Shown: positions 39,002-50,279, numbered from the stretch's first letter. The stretch: 64,000 nucleotides of DNA from Pantoea trifolii (GCF_024506435.1 NZ_JANIET010000001.1:2294001-2358000), one strand, 5' to 3'. Notes: generated by a model from the letters alone, not told the origin. A program made the numbers and translations.

Positions 39002-39108
39002 CGTTTAACTCCCGTTTAATTTTCCGTTCTCCATGCTGCCGCAGGCTATGTCAGTTAACGTCAGAGCGGGAAAAGTATGGCAAACCTGATCGTGGCGAAA
39101 GCGTGAGT

Positions 39109-39124
39109 ACGCAAACGTTTTCGT
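39109..39124. promoter_or_regulatory. PurR operator of purT
   Basis: ACGCAAACGTTTTCGT matches the PurR consensus at every base. A TATACT -10 hexamer begins two bases later at 39126, so bound PurR would block the promoter. Confidence 0.92.
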
Positions 39125-39162
39125 TTATACTGCGCGCGCATTTTGACTGCTAAGGTGAAATT

Positions 39163-40341
39163 ATGACGACTCTCGGAACCGCGCTGCGCCCTGCCGCTAC
39201 GCGTGTCATGCTGTTAGGTTCAGGCGAATTAGGCAAAGAAGTGGCACTAGAGTGCCAGCGTCTGGGTGTGGAAGTGATTGCGGTGGATCGTTACGCCGAT
39301 GCCCCAGCGATGCACATGGCGCATCGCAGCTATGTGATCAACATGCTGGACGGTGACGCGCTGGCCGCATTGATTGCCCAGGAAAAGCCGCACTTCGTGG
39401 TGCCTGAAATTGAAGCCATCGCCACCGAAAAACTGCTGGAGCTGGAAGCCCAAGGTCAGAAAGTGGTGCCAACCGCACGCGCCGCACGTCTGACCATGAA
39501 CCGCGAAGGCATTCGTCGTCTGGCAGCGGAAGAGTTGTCGTTACCGACCTCGACTTACCAGTTTGCTGACAGCAAAGAGAATTTTGTGGCCGCCGCTGAA
39601 GCGATTGGATTCCCGTGCATCGTTAAGCCGGTGATGAGCTCATCCGGTAAAGGCCAGAGCTTTATCCGCGAAGCCAGCCAGCTGGACAAAGCCTGGGATT
39701 ATGCGCAGCAAGGCGGACGTGCCGGTGCGGGCCGCGTGATCGTTGAAGGCGTGGTGAAGTTTGATTTCGAGATCACTTTGCTGACCATCAGCGCGGTGGA
39801 TGGCATCCACTTCTGCGCGCCGATTGGTCATCGTCAGGAAGATGGCGATTATCGTGAATCATGGCAGCCGCAGCAGATGAGTGAACTGGCGCTGCAACGC
39901 GCGCAGGATATCGCCGCCAATGTGGTGAAAGCGCTCGGCGGATACGGCCTGTTTGGCGTGGAGCTGTTCGTCTGTGGTGATGACGTGGTGTTCAGCGAAG
40001 TGTCACCGCGTCCGCACGATACCGGTATGGTTACGCTGATTTCGCAGGATCTGTCTGAGTTCGCGCTGCATGTGCGCGCCTTCCTCGGTCTGCCAATTGG
40101 CGGTATCCGTCAATACGGCCCTGCGGCGTCGGCAGTGATTGTGCCTGAGCTGAACAGCCAGAACGTGCAATTCGGGAATATCGAAGCGGCGCTGGGTGCC
40201 GGGTTGCAGCTGCGCCTGTTTGGTAAGCCGGAGATTGCCGGTCAGCGCCGTTTGGGTGTGGCGTTGGCGACCGGTGAAAACACCGATGACGCTATCGCGC
40301 GCGCCGTTGCCAGTGCGGCAGCGGTGAAAGTGGAAGGTTAA
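39163..40341 (+). CDS. purT: Phosphoribosylglycinamide formyltransferase 2 PurT
   Basis: 392 residues, ATP-grasp enzyme that makes FGAR from GAR using formate and ATP, in purine synthesis. Seen: [18 protein letters not shown] at the N-terminus, [12 protein letters not shown] as the ATP-binding loop, and [13 protein letters not shown] for metal and substrate binding. ATG behind AAGGTGAAATT. Confidence 0.97.
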   Translation: MTTLGTALRPAATRVMLLGSGELGKEVALECQRLGVEVIAVDRYADAPAMHMAHRSYVINMLDGDALAALIAQEKPHFVVPEIEAIATEKLLELEAQGQKVVPTARAARLTMNREGIRRLAAEELSLPTSTYQFADSKENFVAAAEAIGFPCIVKPVMSSSGKGQSFIREASQLDKAWDYAQQGGRAGAGRVIVEGVVKFDFEITLLTISAVDGIHFCAPIGHRQEDGDYRESWQPQQMSELALQRAQDIAANVVKALGGYGLFGVELFVCGDDVVFSEVSPRPHDTGMVTLISQDLSEFALHVRAFLGLPIGGIRQYGPAASAVIVPELNSQNVQFGNIEAALGAGLQLRLFGKPEIAGQRRLGVALATGENTDDAIARAVASAAAVKVEG

Positions 40342-40349
40342 GTGTAAGT

Positions 40350-40378
40350 TGAAAGGTCGCCATGAATGGCGACCCTAC
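40350..40378. repeat. Perfect palindrome between purT and eda
   Basis: GGTCGCCAT / ATGGCGACC with a two-base centre, followed by CTACC. It can serve as a stop signal for convergent purT and eda, but lacks a good T-run; it has the look of a short REP-like repeat. Confidence 0.6.
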
Positions 40379-40382
40379 CAAT

Positions 40383-41024
40383 TTATGCACGCGCCCCTTC
40401 AACCGCTTCACGCGCCAGACGCGTAATACGATCCCAGTCACCGCTTTCCAGCGCATCATTCGGTACCAGCCACGAACCGCCGATACACAGCACGCTTTTC
40501 AGCGCCAGATAATCACGATAGTTCGCTGGCGAGATGCCACCGGTTGGGCAGAAACGCACCTGCGGGAACGGACCACCAATCGCTGATAATGCTTTCACGC
40601 CACCATTGGCTTCCGCCGGGAAGAATTTGAACTCACGCAGGCCGTAATCCATGCCGGTCATCAGTTCTGAAACCGTGCTGATACCAGGAATCAATGGTAC
40701 CGGACCTTCAACCGCCGCTTTCAGCAGCGATTCCGTCAATCCTGGGCTGATAACAAACTGCGCACCGGCATCAGTGACTTCTTTCAGTTGCTGCGTGTTG
40801 ATCACCGTGCCCGCACCAACAATCGCTTCCGGTACTTCTTTAATCATGGCGCGCAGTGCGTCCATCGCCACCGGGGTACGCAGCGTAACTTCCAGCACGC
40901 GCACTCCACCCGCAACCAGCGCTTTCGCCATCGGCACGGCGTGTTCCAACTTGTTCACCACGATGACCGGCACGACCGGGCCAGTTTTCAGGATCTGTTC
41001 AGCACTTGTTTTCCAGTTCTTCAT
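40383..41024 (-). CDS. eda: KDPG/KHG aldolase Eda
   Basis: 213 residues as in E. coli. Splits 2-keto-3-deoxy-6-phosphogluconate into pyruvate and glyceraldehyde-3-phosphate. Catalytic Glu in VLEVTLRT and Schiff-base Lys in EFKFFPAE are present, with the phosphate site GGIS. In E. coli edd precedes eda; no edd is here. ATG 41024 follows AAGGAAACGTG. No TGTAA-N5-TTACA HexR site was seen upstream. Confidence 0.96.
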   Translation of the reverse strand: MKNWKTSAEQILKTGPVVPVIVVNKLEHAVPMAKALVAGGVRVLEVTLRTPVAMDALRAMIKEVPEAIVGAGTVINTQQLKEVTDAGAQFVISPGLTESLLKAAVEGPVPLIPGISTVSELMTGMDYGLREFKFFPAEANGGVKALSAIGGPFPQVRFCPTGGISPANYRDYLALKSVLCIGGSWLVPNDALESGDWDRITRLAREAVEGARA

Positions 41025-41170
41025 CACGTTTCCTTAGTTGCATCAGCCCGGCGTTTAGCCACGCTGTCAATAATTGGGGTCTACCATACAAGATCGGCTG
41101 GAACGGCGTCCATCGGATATCAAAATTTTTTGAAACTCAGGTTCACTTTTAAGAAAAATGAATTTTGGCC

Positions 41171-41198
41171 GAAAAAAAGCCCGCACATTAGGCGGGCT
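41171..41198 (-). terminator. Terminator of zwf
   Basis: Minus strand AGCCCGC / GCGGGCT with loop CTAATGT and a run of seven T. Confidence 0.92.
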
Positions 41199-41211
41199 CA
41201 GCATTAGGTCT

Positions 41212-42687
41212 TTATTCAAACTCGTTCCAGGAACGGCCATCGCGGGTAATCATCGCGACTGAGGCAACCGGTCCCCACGTTCCCGCCTGATACGGCTTCG
41301 GCGCTTCGGCATCGGCATTCCAGGCATCGATGATCGAATCCACCCAACCCCACGCCGCTTCCACTTCATCACGACGCACAAACAGCGCCTGAATACCGCG
41401 CATGGTTTCCAGCAGCAGACGCTCGTAAGCATCAGCCAGATGTGACTGGTTAAAGGTTTCGGAGTAACTCAGATCCAGCTTAGTGGTCTGCAGTTTATGC
41501 TTGTGGTCGAGTCCCGGCACTTTGTTGAGGATTTCGATATCCACACCTTCGTCCGGCTGCAGACGAATGGTCAACTTGTTCTGCGGCAATTCAGCGTACG
41601 AATCTTTAAATAGGTTCATCTCAGGATTCTTGAAGTACACCACCACTTCAGAGCATTTGGTTGGCAAGCGCTTGCCGGTACGCAGATAGAACGGCACGCC
41701 AGCCCAACGCCAGTTGTCGATATCCACGCGGATAGCCACGAAGCTTTCAGTGGCGCTCTGCTTGTTCGCGCCCTCTTCTTCCAGATAGCCTGGCACTTTC
41801 TTGCCCTGCACAAAGCCGGCGGTGTACTGACCACGCACGGTTTTCTCGCGCACGTTGGTTTGATCAATACGACGCAGTGAGCGCAGCACTTTTACTTTTT
41901 CATCACGAATCGCATCCGCGCTCAAATCAGACGGCGGCGACATGGCAATCATGGTAAGGATCTGCAACAGGTGGTTCTGGATCATGTCACGCATCTGGCC
42001 GGCTTTGTCGAAGTAACCCCAACGGCCTTCAATGCCCACCTCTTCCGCCACGGTGATCTGCACGTGATCGATGGTGCGATTGTCCCAGTTGTTGACGAAG
42101 ATGGAGTTGGCAAAACGCAGCGCCAGCAGGTTGAGCACCGTCTCTTTACCCAGATAGTGGTCAATACGGAACACCTGACCTTCTTCAAAGTATTTGCCAA
42201 CGCTGTCATTGATCTCTTGCGAGGTTTCCAATGAGGTGCCGAGCGGCTTTTCCATCACCACGCGCGCTGGTTTGGCGTTCAGCTTGGCGGCGCCCAAACC
42301 GTCACAGATCGCGCCAAAGGTGCTTGGCGGCATGGCGAAGTAGTTGATGGTGACGCGGTTTTTCTGGTCAAGCATTTTGCCCAGTTTGGTGAAATGCGAG
42401 GTGTCATTTACGTCGAGGTTACAGAAGTCGAGACGGCTACTGAGTGTGTCCCACAGCGCTTCATCGATCTTCTCTTTCATGAAGGTTTCCAGCGCTTCAC
42501 GTACCACTTTGGTGTACGCGGCTTTGTCCCAATCCGCGCGACCCACGCCAATAATGCGAGTGGTTTCATGAATCTGACCGGCTTTTTCCAACTGATACAG
42601 TGATGGCAACAGTTTACGGCGCGCTAAATCGCCTTTGGCACCGAAAATCACCAGATCGCATGCCTGGGCTGTTTGTGTAACCGCCAT
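41212..42687 (-). CDS. zwf: Glucose-6-phosphate 1-dehydrogenase
   Basis: 491 residues, same as E. coli. NADP-binding [11 protein letters not shown], the signature [11 protein letters not shown] with the catalytic lysine region, and the C-terminal TWGPVASV. First step of the pentose phosphate and Entner-Doudoroff routes. ATG 42687 follows GAGGAGAGGAAA. A HexR site lies 62 bases before the start. Confidence 0.97.
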   Translation of the reverse strand: MAVTQTAQACDLVIFGAKGDLARRKLLPSLYQLEKAGQIHETTRIIGVGRADWDKAAYTKVVREALETFMKEKIDEALWDTLSSRLDFCNLDVNDTSHFTKLGKMLDQKNRVTINYFAMPPSTFGAICDGLGAAKLNAKPARVVMEKPLGTSLETSQEINDSVGKYFEEGQVFRIDHYLGKETVLNLLALRFANSIFVNNWDNRTIDHVQITVAEEVGIEGRWGYFDKAGQMRDMIQNHLLQILTMIAMSPPSDLSADAIRDEKVKVLRSLRRIDQTNVREKTVRGQYTAGFVQGKKVPGYLEEEGANKQSATESFVAIRVDIDNWRWAGVPFYLRTGKRLPTKCSEVVVYFKNPEMNLFKDSYAELPQNKLTIRLQPDEGVDIEILNKVPGLDHKHKLQTTKLDLSYSETFNQSHLADAYERLLLETMRGIQALFVRRDEVEAAWGWVDSIIDAWNADAEAPKPYQAGTWGPVASVAMITRDGRSWNEFE

Positions 42688-43059
42688 TTTCCTCTCCTCG
42701 TTGCAGGATATACCCGGTTTGAGCGTTCTCATCACGCCGGGTCCTTATTGTAATTTTCTTACAGCACAATGTACGTTTTTCGCCGGTTCAGGACAACCCG
42801 AACACCGCGTTTTGCTGGCGTTAACTGTGAACGTAATAAAGGTGTTAAGTGTGTTGTAGCGTGCCATTTGAGCACATTTTCTGTTTCGATATTTGTCGTG
42901 GCAAAACACGTCAGCGATCAAAGTATCGCAAAAAATTCGCGTTTACATTTGTCCTCCGCTGCGTGCGAGGGGCTATTACACGGTATATTCTTAGGAATTG
43001 GCAGCGATTTCATTGATTGATGAACGCGGAAAAGTGATTGACGCTCATTAGGTTAAACC
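42688..43059. other. Divergent zwf-hexR regulatory region
   Basis: 372 bases with both promoters. Apart from the HexR operator near zwf, no operator could be assigned with confidence. Confidence 0.6.
42749..42763. promoter_or_regulatory. HexR operator upstream of zwf
   Basis: TGTAATTTTCTTACA is a perfect TGTAA-N5-TTACA palindrome, the HexR site shape. hexR itself is the divergent neighbour. Confidence 0.85.
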
Positions 43060-43914
43060 ATGCTGGAACAAATTCAGGCGCAACTCGATGCGTTAAGTAA
43101 ATCAGAACGTAAAGTCGCAGAACAAATTCTCGCTGCGCCGCAGCAGGCGATGCACTCCAGCATCGCCACGCTGGCACGCGCCGCTGACGTCAGCGAACCG
43201 ACGGTGAATCGCTTCTGCCATCGTATGGGGTCGCGCGGCTTTCCTGACTTCAAATTGCAGCTCGCACAGAGCCTGGTGAAAAGCCCGAACTGGGTGAGCC
43301 GCGATGTGGAAGAAAATGACAGTGTGGAAAGTTATAGCCACAAAATTTTTGATTCCGCATTAGCGGGCCTCAGCCGCGTTCGCCAGCAACTCGATTCTCA
43401 GGTCATTCGTCAGGCTGTTCAGGCCTTATCAAACGCCCATAAAATTGCCTTCTTTGGCCTTGGCGCTTCCGCCGTTGTCGCGCATGACGCCACCAATAAA
43501 TTTTTGCGTTTTAATCTGCCGGTCATCTGGTCAGAGGATATTGTGATCCAGCGCATGAGTTGCATAAATAGTGGTCCAAATGATGTGTTTGTTCTCATCT
43601 CGCATACTGGTCGCACCAAAAATATGGTAGAACTGGCTCGCCTGGCGCGTGTAAACGCTTCCACTGTGCTGGCTATCACTTCTCCGGGTTCCCCGCTGGC
43701 GGCAGAAGCCACACTGGCTTTGACGCTCGACGTGCCCGAAGATACCGATATCTACCTGCCAATGGTTTCCCGCCTCGCACAATTAACCGTGATTGATGTT
43801 CTGGCGACAGGGTTTACCCTTGAGCGCGGCGCCGCTTTCCGTGAAAATTTGAAACGGGTGAAAGAAGCGCTGAAAGATTCACGCCTGGAGAAACAGGCGC
43901 AGGAAAATAATTAA
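43060..43914 (+). CDS. hexR: RpiR-family repressor HexR
   Basis: 284 residues. N-terminal RpiR helix-turn-helix (LSKSERKVAEQIL, ADVSEPTVNRFCHRMG) and a SIS domain (about 125-260, FFGLGASAVVAHDA, LISHTGRTKNMVEL) that binds KDPG. Represses zwf and other glucose-catabolic genes. Confidence 0.96.
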   Translation: MLEQIQAQLDALSKSERKVAEQILAAPQQAMHSSIATLARAADVSEPTVNRFCHRMGSRGFPDFKLQLAQSLVKSPNWVSRDVEENDSVESYSHKIFDSALAGLSRVRQQLDSQVIRQAVQALSNAHKIAFFGLGASAVVAHDATNKFLRFNLPVIWSEDIVIQRMSCINSGPNDVFVLISHTGRTKNMVELARLARVNASTVLAITSPGSPLAAEATLALTLDVPEDTDIYLPMVSRLAQLTVIDVLATGFTLERGAAFRENLKRVKEALKDSRLEKQAQENN

Positions 43915-44021
43915 CATCACATTCACAATGTGAGTCGAATCACAGCCCATCGATCATATAGAATAGATGAACACTACGTGTCACTTGAGAGCGACACGAT
44001 ACTTTGCTAACGGAGTCCTTC

Positions 44022-45464
44022 ATGTCCAGACGTCTCAGAAGAACCAAGATCGTTACAACCCTCGGTCCAGCCACCGATCGCGACAACAACCTCGAAAAAA
44101 TCATCGCGGCGGGTGCTAACGTTGTACGACTCAACTTCTCCCACGGCACACCGGAAGATCATCAGCAGCGCGCCAATAAAGTCCGTGAAATCGCGGCGAA
44201 ACTGGGCCGTCATGTGGCGATCCTTGGCGACCTGCAAGGTCCAAAAATTCGCGTCTCCACCTTCAAAGAAGGCAAAGTGTTCCTTAACGTCGGCGATCGT
44301 TTCCTGCTGGATGCCGACTTAAGTAAAGGCGAAGGCGACAAAGAAAAAGTCGGTATCGATTACAAAGGCTTGCCAGAAGATGTGGTGCCAGGCGACATCC
44401 TGCTGCTGGACGACGGTCGCGTACAGCTGAAAGTGTTGGAAGTTCAGGGCGTAAAAGTGTTCACCGAAGTTACCGTCGGCGGCCCGCTGTCTAACAATAA
44501 AGGTATTAATAAACTCGGCGGCGGCCTCTCTGCCGACGCGCTGACCGAAAAAGATAAGGTTGATATCGTTACCGCCGCGAAAATCGGCGTGGATTATCTG
44601 GCCGTCTCCTTCCCACGTAACGGCGAAGATATGAATTACGCCCGCCGTCTGGCGCGCGACGCCGGTTGCGATGCCAAACTGGTGGCGAAAGTGGAACGTG
44701 CTGAAGCCGTTGCCTCACAGGAAGCGATGGATGACATCATCCTCGCCTCTGACGTGGTGATGGTTGCGCGCGGCGATTTGGGTGTCGAGATTGGCGATCC
44801 TGAACTGGTGGGTATTCAGAAAGCGTTGATCCGTCGCGCGCGCCAGCTGAACCGCACCATCATCACTGCAACGCAGATGATGGAATCGATGATCACCAAT
44901 CCAATGCCAACGCGTGCCGAAGTGATGGACGTGGCGAACGCCGTTCTGGATGGTACCGATGCAGTGATGCTGTCGGCGGAAACGGCTGCAGGCCAATACC
45001 CGGCTGAAACCGTATCAGCAATGGCAAAAGTGTGCCTCGGCGCAGAGAAAATCCCGAGCGTTAACGTTTCTAAGCACCGTCTGGAAGTGCAGTTCGATAA
45101 CGTTGAAGAAGCGATTGCCATGTCGGCGATGTATGCTGCCAACCATCTGCAAGGGGTTTCAGCCATCATCACCATGACTGAATCGGGCCGTACCGCGCTG
45201 ATGACTTCACGTATCACTTCCGGTTTGCCGATCTTCGCCATGTCACGTCATGAACGTACGCTGAACCTGACCGCGCTGTATCGTGGCGTTACGCCTGTGT
45301 TCTTCGACAGCAATAATGATGGTGTTGCCGCCGCACACGATGCAGTAAACCTGCTGCGCGAAAAAGGTTTCCTGGTTTCAGGCGACCTGGTGATTGTTAC
45401 CCAGGGCGATGTGATGTCGACCACGGGCACCACCAATACCAGCCGTGTACTGCGCGTAGATTAA
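44022..45464 (+). CDS. pykA: Pyruvate kinase II PykA
   Basis: 480 residues, the E. coli length. Signature [12 protein letters not shown], substrate loop [26 protein letters not shown], and the C-terminal allosteric domain. Turns PEP and ADP into pyruvate and ATP; activated by AMP and sugar phosphates. ATG 44022 behind GGAGTCCTTC; an earlier in-frame start adds six residues. Confidence 0.97.
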   Translation: MSRRLRRTKIVTTLGPATDRDNNLEKIIAAGANVVRLNFSHGTPEDHQQRANKVREIAAKLGRHVAILGDLQGPKIRVSTFKEGKVFLNVGDRFLLDADLSKGEGDKEKVGIDYKGLPEDVVPGDILLLDDGRVQLKVLEVQGVKVFTEVTVGGPLSNNKGINKLGGGLSADALTEKDKVDIVTAAKIGVDYLAVSFPRNGEDMNYARRLARDAGCDAKLVAKVERAEAVASQEAMDDIILASDVVMVARGDLGVEIGDPELVGIQKALIRRARQLNRTIITATQMMESMITNPMPTRAEVMDVANAVLDGTDAVMLSAETAAGQYPAETVSAMAKVCLGAEKIPSVNVSKHRLEVQFDNVEEAIAMSAMYAANHLQGVSAIITMTESGRTALMTSRITSGLPIFAMSRHERTLNLTALYRGVTPVFFDSNNDGVAAAHDAVNLLREKGFLVSGDLVIVTQGDVMSTTGTTNTSRVLRVD

Positions 45465-45499
45465 TACGCACCACCCACAGCGGCTGTAACAACATGGAC

Positions 45500-45528
45500 A
45501 AACGCGACTGCCTGGCAGTCGCGTTTTT
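45500..45528 (+). terminator. Terminator of pykA
   Basis: Stem AAACGCGACTGCC / GGCAGTCGCGTTT, loop of one base, then TTATTTTTTT. Confidence 0.93.
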
Positions 45529-45550
45529 ATTTTTTTGACAAGGAGGCCAG

Positions 45551-46786
45551 ATGGCCCGCTATCAACCTATTACTCAACTCACCGGGCGCGTGCTGCTGTT
45601 TCCACTCGCGCTGGTATTGTTTGAGTTCGCCACTTATATCGCGCATGACATGATTCAGCCCGGCATGCTGCTGGTAACGTCGGAATTCAGCGTCGGCCCG
45701 GAATGGGTATCTACCTCGCTAACCGCGTATCTGATGGGTGGCGTGGTGCTGCAATGGCTGCTTGGTCCGCTCTCGGACAAATATGGCCGCCGTCCAGTAT
45801 TGCTGTTTGGCATTCTGTTCTTTGCCGCCGCCTGTATTCTGACGACGTGGGTCAGCAGTATTGAAGAGTTTGTCGCGCTGCGTTTTGTGCAGGGCATTAG
45901 CCTGTGCTTTATTGGCGCAGTCAGCTATGCGGCGGTGCAGGAAGCCTTTGACGAAGCGCTGGCGGTGCGCATGATGGCGCTGATGGCCAACGTCGCGCTA
46001 CTGGCACCGTTAGCCGGCCCGCTGGCCGGTGCGGCATGGCTTACCGTAGGCGAATGGCGCAGCATGTTCTGGCTGTTTGCGATTTGCAGCGTGATTGCGT
46101 TTGCCCTGCTGTGGCGCGTAATGCCGGAAACGGCAGGCGATCGCAGTCACTCTATCGCCCTGCCAACGCTGGCGCGCGGCTATGCCCGTTTGGCGCGCGA
46201 TCGTCAGGTGATGTACGGATCCTTTGCGATTGGTTTGGTGTTTATCCCGATCCTGACATGGGTGGCGCTGTCGCCCGTGATTCTGATGCACGATGAAGGC
46301 TTGTCGCGCATGCAATATGCGCTGCTGCAGTTGCCGGTATTTCTGGCGATGATTGCAGGCAATATCACGCTCGGAAAACTGGCGGGACGCGTGCCGATTG
46401 AGCAGCCAGTGAAATTTGCTGCGTGGCCAATCCTGATTGGTTTAAGCATTTCGCTGCTGGCGAACTTGCTTAATAGTCACACCTATCTGCTGCTGACTGC
46501 CGGTTTAAGTCTGTACGCTTTCGGCGCGGGCATGGTGAATGCCGGTCTGTACCGTCTGACGCTTTATTCTAGCAACGAAGGCAAAGGCAGCGTGGCGGCG
46601 ATGCTCGGCATGATCAGCATTCTGACCTTAGCAGTCGGGATTGAGCTGGCGAAAAGCGGCTACTTCAGCGGCGGCACACCGTGGTTTAGCGGGATTAACT
46701 TCGCCGCTGGCGTGCTGTGGTTTGGGCTGGTGACGCTGTTCCTGCGTGAACGTAGGCGCCGTAGTCATGTGGCAGCAATAGAATGA
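45551..46786 (+). CDS. mdfA: MdfA-like MFS multidrug exporter
   Basis: 411 residues, 12 membrane segments. The first helix holds the acidic pair of MdfA (FEFATYIAHDMIQPGML: Glu and Asp eight residues apart), motif A is GPLSDKYGRRPVLL, and GISLCFIGAVSYAAVQE in helix 4 and the ALMANVALLAPL-PLAGAAW antiporter stretch follow E. coli MdfA. Exports cationic and neutral drugs in that protein; orthology, rather than paralogy, is not shown. In E. coli lpxM follows pykA directly, so this is an insertion. ATG behind AAGGAGGCCAG. Confidence 0.85.
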   Translation: MARYQPITQLTGRVLLFPLALVLFEFATYIAHDMIQPGMLLVTSEFSVGPEWVSTSLTAYLMGGVVLQWLLGPLSDKYGRRPVLLFGILFFAAACILTTWVSSIEEFVALRFVQGISLCFIGAVSYAAVQEAFDEALAVRMMALMANVALLAPLAGPLAGAAWLTVGEWRSMFWLFAICSVIAFALLWRVMPETAGDRSHSIALPTLARGYARLARDRQVMYGSFAIGLVFIPILTWVALSPVILMHDEGLSRMQYALLQLPVFLAMIAGNITLGKLAGRVPIEQPVKFAAWPILIGLSISLLANLLNSHTYLLLTAGLSLYAFGAGMVNAGLYRLTLYSSNEGKGSVAAMLGMISILTLAVGIELAKSGYFSGGTPWFSGINFAAGVLWFGLVTLFLRERRRRSHVAAIE

Positions 46787-46815
46787 CAAAGGGGCCAAAC
46801 GGCCCCTTAATTATT
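46787..46815. terminator. Terminator between mdfA-like gene and lpxM
   Basis: Stem AAGGGGCC / GGCCCCTT with loop AAAC and a following AATTATTTTTT on the plus strand. Confidence 0.88.
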
Positions 46816-47788
46816 TTTTACGTGGATAAAGATCTTTGCGCGCGTAAGGTTCAATATCACCTTCCTTACGCGTTTTTAGCAGCTTCAAAATCCAGGTGTA
46901 CTGTTCTGGATGTGGGCGCACAAACACCTCTACTTCTTCATTCATGCGGCGCGCCAACGTATTGTCATCGGCATCCAGTAAGTCATCCATAGGCGGACGC
47001 ACATAGATTTCCAGACGATGGGTTTCGCTGTTATACACCGGGAACAGCGGCACCACCCGTGCACGGCACACTTTCATCAAGCGGCCGACTGCCGGCAACG
47101 TTGCTTTATAAGTGGCAAAGAAATCCACAAACTCGCTGTGCTCCGGGCCGTGATCCTGGTCCGGCAGATAATAGCCGTAATAACCCTGACGCACCGATGC
47201 GATAAACGGCTTAATGCCGTCATTACGCGCATGCATGCGGCCGCCAAAACGGCGTCGTACGGTATTCCACAAATAATCCATTAACGGATCACTTTGATTG
47301 TGGAACATCGCCGCCATCATCTGGCCTTCAGACGCCAGCAGCATCGCCGGAATATCCACGCCCCAACCATGCGGCACAAGGAAAATAACGTTCTCTTTGT
47401 TTGCCCGCAGTTGCTCGATGATGTCCCGGCCGTGCCAGTCAACGCGCTTACGCACATGTTCGGGATTGCGTAATCCGAGTTCAACCATCATCGCCATCGC
47501 CTGCGGTGCGGTGGCAAACATACGATCAGCAATCTCTTCGCGCTGCGCTTCGCTCAATTCCGGCAGGCAATAATAGAGATTGATCAACGCACGGCGGCGC
47601 GCACTTTTCGCCAGTTTACCGGCGAACTTGCCCAATCCGCCCAGAATCGGATCGCGCACTTTGGCCGGAAGTAATGCCATGCCGGCCAGCGCACCAATCG
47701 CCAACCAACTTCCCCAGTATTTAGGCATTAAAAAAGAACGTTGAAAAACGGGAATAAACTCACTGTTATTTTTCTTTCGGGTTTCCAT
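46811..47788 (-). CDS. lpxM: Lipid A myristoyltransferase LpxM
   Basis: 325 residues. LpxL/LpxM acyltransferase with the HX4D motif in PHGWGVD and the [16 protein letters not shown] segment. One N-terminal hydrophobic anchor ([16 protein letters not shown]). Adds the last acyl chain to Kdo2-lipid A. Confidence 0.95.
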   Translation of the reverse strand: METRKKNNSEFIPVFQRSFLMPKYWGSWLAIGALAGMALLPAKVRDPILGGLGKFAGKLAKSARRRALINLYYCLPELSEAQREEIADRMFATAPQAMAMMVELGLRNPEHVRKRVDWHGRDIIEQLRANKENVIFLVPHGWGVDIPAMLLASEGQMMAAMFHNQSDPLMDYLWNTVRRRFGGRMHARNDGIKPFIASVRQGYYGYYLPDQDHGPEHSEFVDFFATYKATLPAVGRLMKVCRARVVPLFPVYNSETHRLEIYVRPPMDDLLDADDNTLARRMNEEVEVFVRPHPEQYTWILKLLKTRKEGDIEPYARKDLYPRKK

Positions 47789-47862
47789 GCACTCGCCTCT
47801 GACAATGACCGGTCAATAATAGTGACGATGGTTAATTTTGCAATCTTCATGCGCCAGATAGC

Positions 47863-47893
47863 AAAAAACCGACGAGGAATCCGTCGGTTTTTT
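47863..47893 (-). terminator. Terminator of mepM
   Basis: Stem AAAAAACCGACG / CGTCGGTTTTTT with a seven-base loop and T-run on the minus strand. Confidence 0.9.
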
Positions 47894-47914
47894 AGTGTTA
47901 CGCGCAATAATGCG

Positions 47915-49243
47915 TTATTTCAACGTCAACTGCGGCAACCAGGTTTTGACTTGCGCCATGTAAGTGCTGCGATCTTTACCCGTCAGCCCTTCCATGCGCG
48001 GCAGTTTTGCCGTCAATGGATTCACTGCCTGATTGTTGATCCATACTTCATAGTGCAGATGCGGGCCGGTTGAACGTCCGGTGTTACCCGAAAGCGCAAT
48101 ACGATCGCCGCGTTTCACTTTTTGTCCTGGTTTCACCAGCGCTTTACTCAAGTGCATATAACGCGTCATGTACTGACGACCGTGACGAATTGCCACGTAA
48201 TTTCCGGCAGCACCGCCGTTTTTCGCCATCACCACTTCACCATCACCCACGGCTAACACGGGCGTACCAATCGGCAGCGCGAAGTCGACACCTTTATGCG
48301 GTGCAATGCGTCCGGTTACTGGGTTAAGGCGACGCGGATTGAAGTTAGAAGAAACACGATACTGCTTAACCGTTGGGAAACGCATAAAGCCACGCGCTAA
48401 ACCTGATGCGTTGCGATCGTAGAACTTACCGTCTTCCGCGCGGAAAGCGTAATAATCTTTGCCGCCGGTGCGTAAACGCACGCCCAGAAGTTGACTTTGA
48501 GCACTTTTGCCATCGAGCATTTCACGTGACATCAATACACTGAAATCATCACCGGCCCGCAGTTTGCGGAAGTCCATTTGCCACTGCATCGCTTTAATGA
48601 CGTTGCTGGTTTCTGCGCTGGTCAAACCCGCACGTTGCGCGCTGGCGGCAAAGCTACCGCGCACTTCACCTTTCAAGACGCTGTTACGCCACTCACCCTT
48701 TTGCAGCTCCTGCTGCATCTTAAAGCTGCCGTTGTCGGCGCGCTGATAAGTACGGGTTTCACGACGATCGATTTCCCAGCTGAAGGTTTGCAGTTGACCA
48801 TCGGCATCCAGCGTCCAGCTAAGCTGCTGACCAACGCGCATGTTACGCAAATCTTTATCGCTGTTGACCAGTGCATTGATGTCGCCCATCTCAATACCGT
48901 ATTGATTTAACGCGCTGCTCAGCGTATCGCCTGAAGAGACGGTGTAATCATGTACGTTGGGATTGTCCGGAACGTCTTTATCGATGTCGTCAGCAGGAAT
49001 ATCGTCGGCTGGCTCTTCCGTCGTCTGGTCAATCGGCTCGCTGGCTTCGGGCAACAGCGTACGCAGTTCGTCTTTATCCAACGCGATGGTTTTCACGATG
49101 GGCGCAACATCACGCGGATGGTAAACGTAAGGCCGCCATACGGCGACGGCCAACGTAACAACGGTTAATGAACCCAGCATAACGCGGTGGGGGCGCGGCA
49201 AATTATTAAATGCGAGGGCGACAGAGCGGGCTATCTGCTGCAC
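47915..49243 (-). CDS. mepM: Murein DD-endopeptidase MepM
   Basis: 442 residues. One N-terminal membrane anchor (VMLGSLTVVTLAVAVW), an OapA/LysM-type part (YTVSSGDTLSSALNQYGI, about 97-145) and a C-terminal M23 peptidase with APHKGVDFALPIGTPV and GPHLHYEVW holding the zinc ligands. Cuts D-Ala-mDAP cross-links to let the wall grow. Starts at GTG after AGGTAAAA. Directly downstream of znuA on the same strand, 13 bases. Confidence 0.96.
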   Translation of the reverse strand: MQQIARSVALAFNNLPRPHRVMLGSLTVVTLAVAVWRPYVYHPRDVAPIVKTIALDKDELRTLLPEASEPIDQTTEEPADDIPADDIDKDVPDNPNVHDYTVSSGDTLSSALNQYGIEMGDINALVNSDKDLRNMRVGQQLSWTLDADGQLQTFSWEIDRRETRTYQRADNGSFKMQQELQKGEWRNSVLKGEVRGSFAASAQRAGLTSAETSNVIKAMQWQMDFRKLRAGDDFSVLMSREMLDGKSAQSQLLGVRLRTGGKDYYAFRAEDGKFYDRNASGLARGFMRFPTVKQYRVSSNFNPRRLNPVTGRIAPHKGVDFALPIGTPVLAVGDGEVVMAKNGGAAGNYVAIRHGRQYMTRYMHLSKALVKPGQKVKRGDRIALSGNTGRSTGPHLHYEVWINNQAVNPLTAKLPRMEGLTGKDRSTYMAQVKTWLPQLTLK

Positions 49244-49256
49244 TTTTACCTATTCC

Positions 49257-50228
49257 TCATGCTCCATTCAGGCAGCTCGCATACTGGCTCGACAACTGTG
49301 AAAGGAATTTCACGTAGCTGTCTTTGGATAAGCTGATGTCCATTCCCAATGGATCTAACGTGCCTTTACGCACGGAAGTTCCACGGGACACGGCATCGAT
49401 GACGGCCGGTCTGAATTGTGGTTCAGCGAAAACGCAAACGGCTTTCTGCTCAACCAACTGTGTTCGTATTTGATGTAAACGCTGGGCGCCCGGCTGGATC
49501 TCAGGATTGACGGTAAAATGACCTAAAGGCGACAAACCGTAATGTTTTTCAAAGTAGCTGTAAGCGTCGTGAAAAACGAAATAACCCTTGTTCCGCACAG
49601 GCGCGAGTTGCGCGCCGATGTGTTTGTCTGCATCGGCTAATTCTGCCTTAAATTCCTGCAGATTAGCGTCAAGTTTGGCTTTGCTTTGCGGCATAAGTTC
49701 CAATAATTTTCCATGGATTGCAACCGCAGTTTGTAAGGCCATGTCAGGAGACATCCACAGGTGCATATTAAACTGTCCGTGGTGATGATGCGCATGAGAC
49801 ACGTCCTGGTGTTCGGAGTTTTCTGAGTCATGATCGTGATCGTGACCGTGCTCATGTTCATCATCGTCATCGTCGCCGCTAATCAAAAGCGGTTTTATAC
49901 CCGGCAAAGCGGCAATTTCGAGGTTTTTATTGGCGGGTAATTCGGCTGCGGACTTCGTTAGAAAGGCTTCCATTTCTGGCCCGGTCCATACAACTAAGTC
50001 TGCGTTTTTAATACGTTTTACATCGGAAGGACGTAAGGCATAATCATGCTCTGATGCGCCATCAGGCAGCAATACTTCAACCGGCGTAATGCCATCTGCG
50101 ATAGCCGCTGCGATAAATCCGAGAGGTTTGATTGAAGCGACAACTGCAGAGTGCGCGGGTAACGCGCTTGTGGCAGCAATTGCCGCAGCAGTAAGGGTGA
50201 AAATAAGGCGCTTTTTATTGTGTAACAT
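49257..50228 (-). CDS. znuA: Zinc ABC transporter substrate-binding protein ZnuA
   Basis: 323 residues. Signal peptide ([20 protein letters not shown]), the zinc-binding histidines in [18 protein letters not shown] and [12 protein letters not shown], and a His/Asp-rich loop (about 120-150, [20 protein letters not shown]) typical of enteric ZnuA. Delivers zinc to ZnuBC. Divergent from znuC across a Zur operator; probably read on into mepM. Confidence 0.97.
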   Translation of the reverse strand: MLHNKKRLIFTLTAAAIAATSALPAHSAVVASIKPLGFIAAAIADGITPVEVLLPDGASEHDYALRPSDVKRIKNADLVVWTGPEMEAFLTKSAAELPANKNLEIAALPGIKPLLISGDDDDDEHEHGHDHDHDSENSEHQDVSHAHHHHGQFNMHLWMSPDMALQTAVAIHGKLLELMPQSKAKLDANLQEFKAELADADKHIGAQLAPVRNKGYFVFHDAYSYFEKHYGLSPLGHFTVNPEIQPGAQRLHQIRTQLVEQKAVCVFAEPQFRPAVIDAVSRGTSVRKGTLDPLGMDISLSKDSYVKFLSQLSSQYASCLNGA

Positions 50229-50258
50229 AATACGTCATTCCATCGTGACCCGTTGATG

Positions 50259-50279
50259 GAATGTGATATTATAACATTC
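50259..50279. promoter_or_regulatory. Zur operator between znuA and znuC
   Basis: A near-perfect palindrome with arms GAATGTGATA and TATAACATTC around a central T, matching the enteric Zur box. It is placed to repress both divergent genes when zinc is plentiful. Confidence 0.93.
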
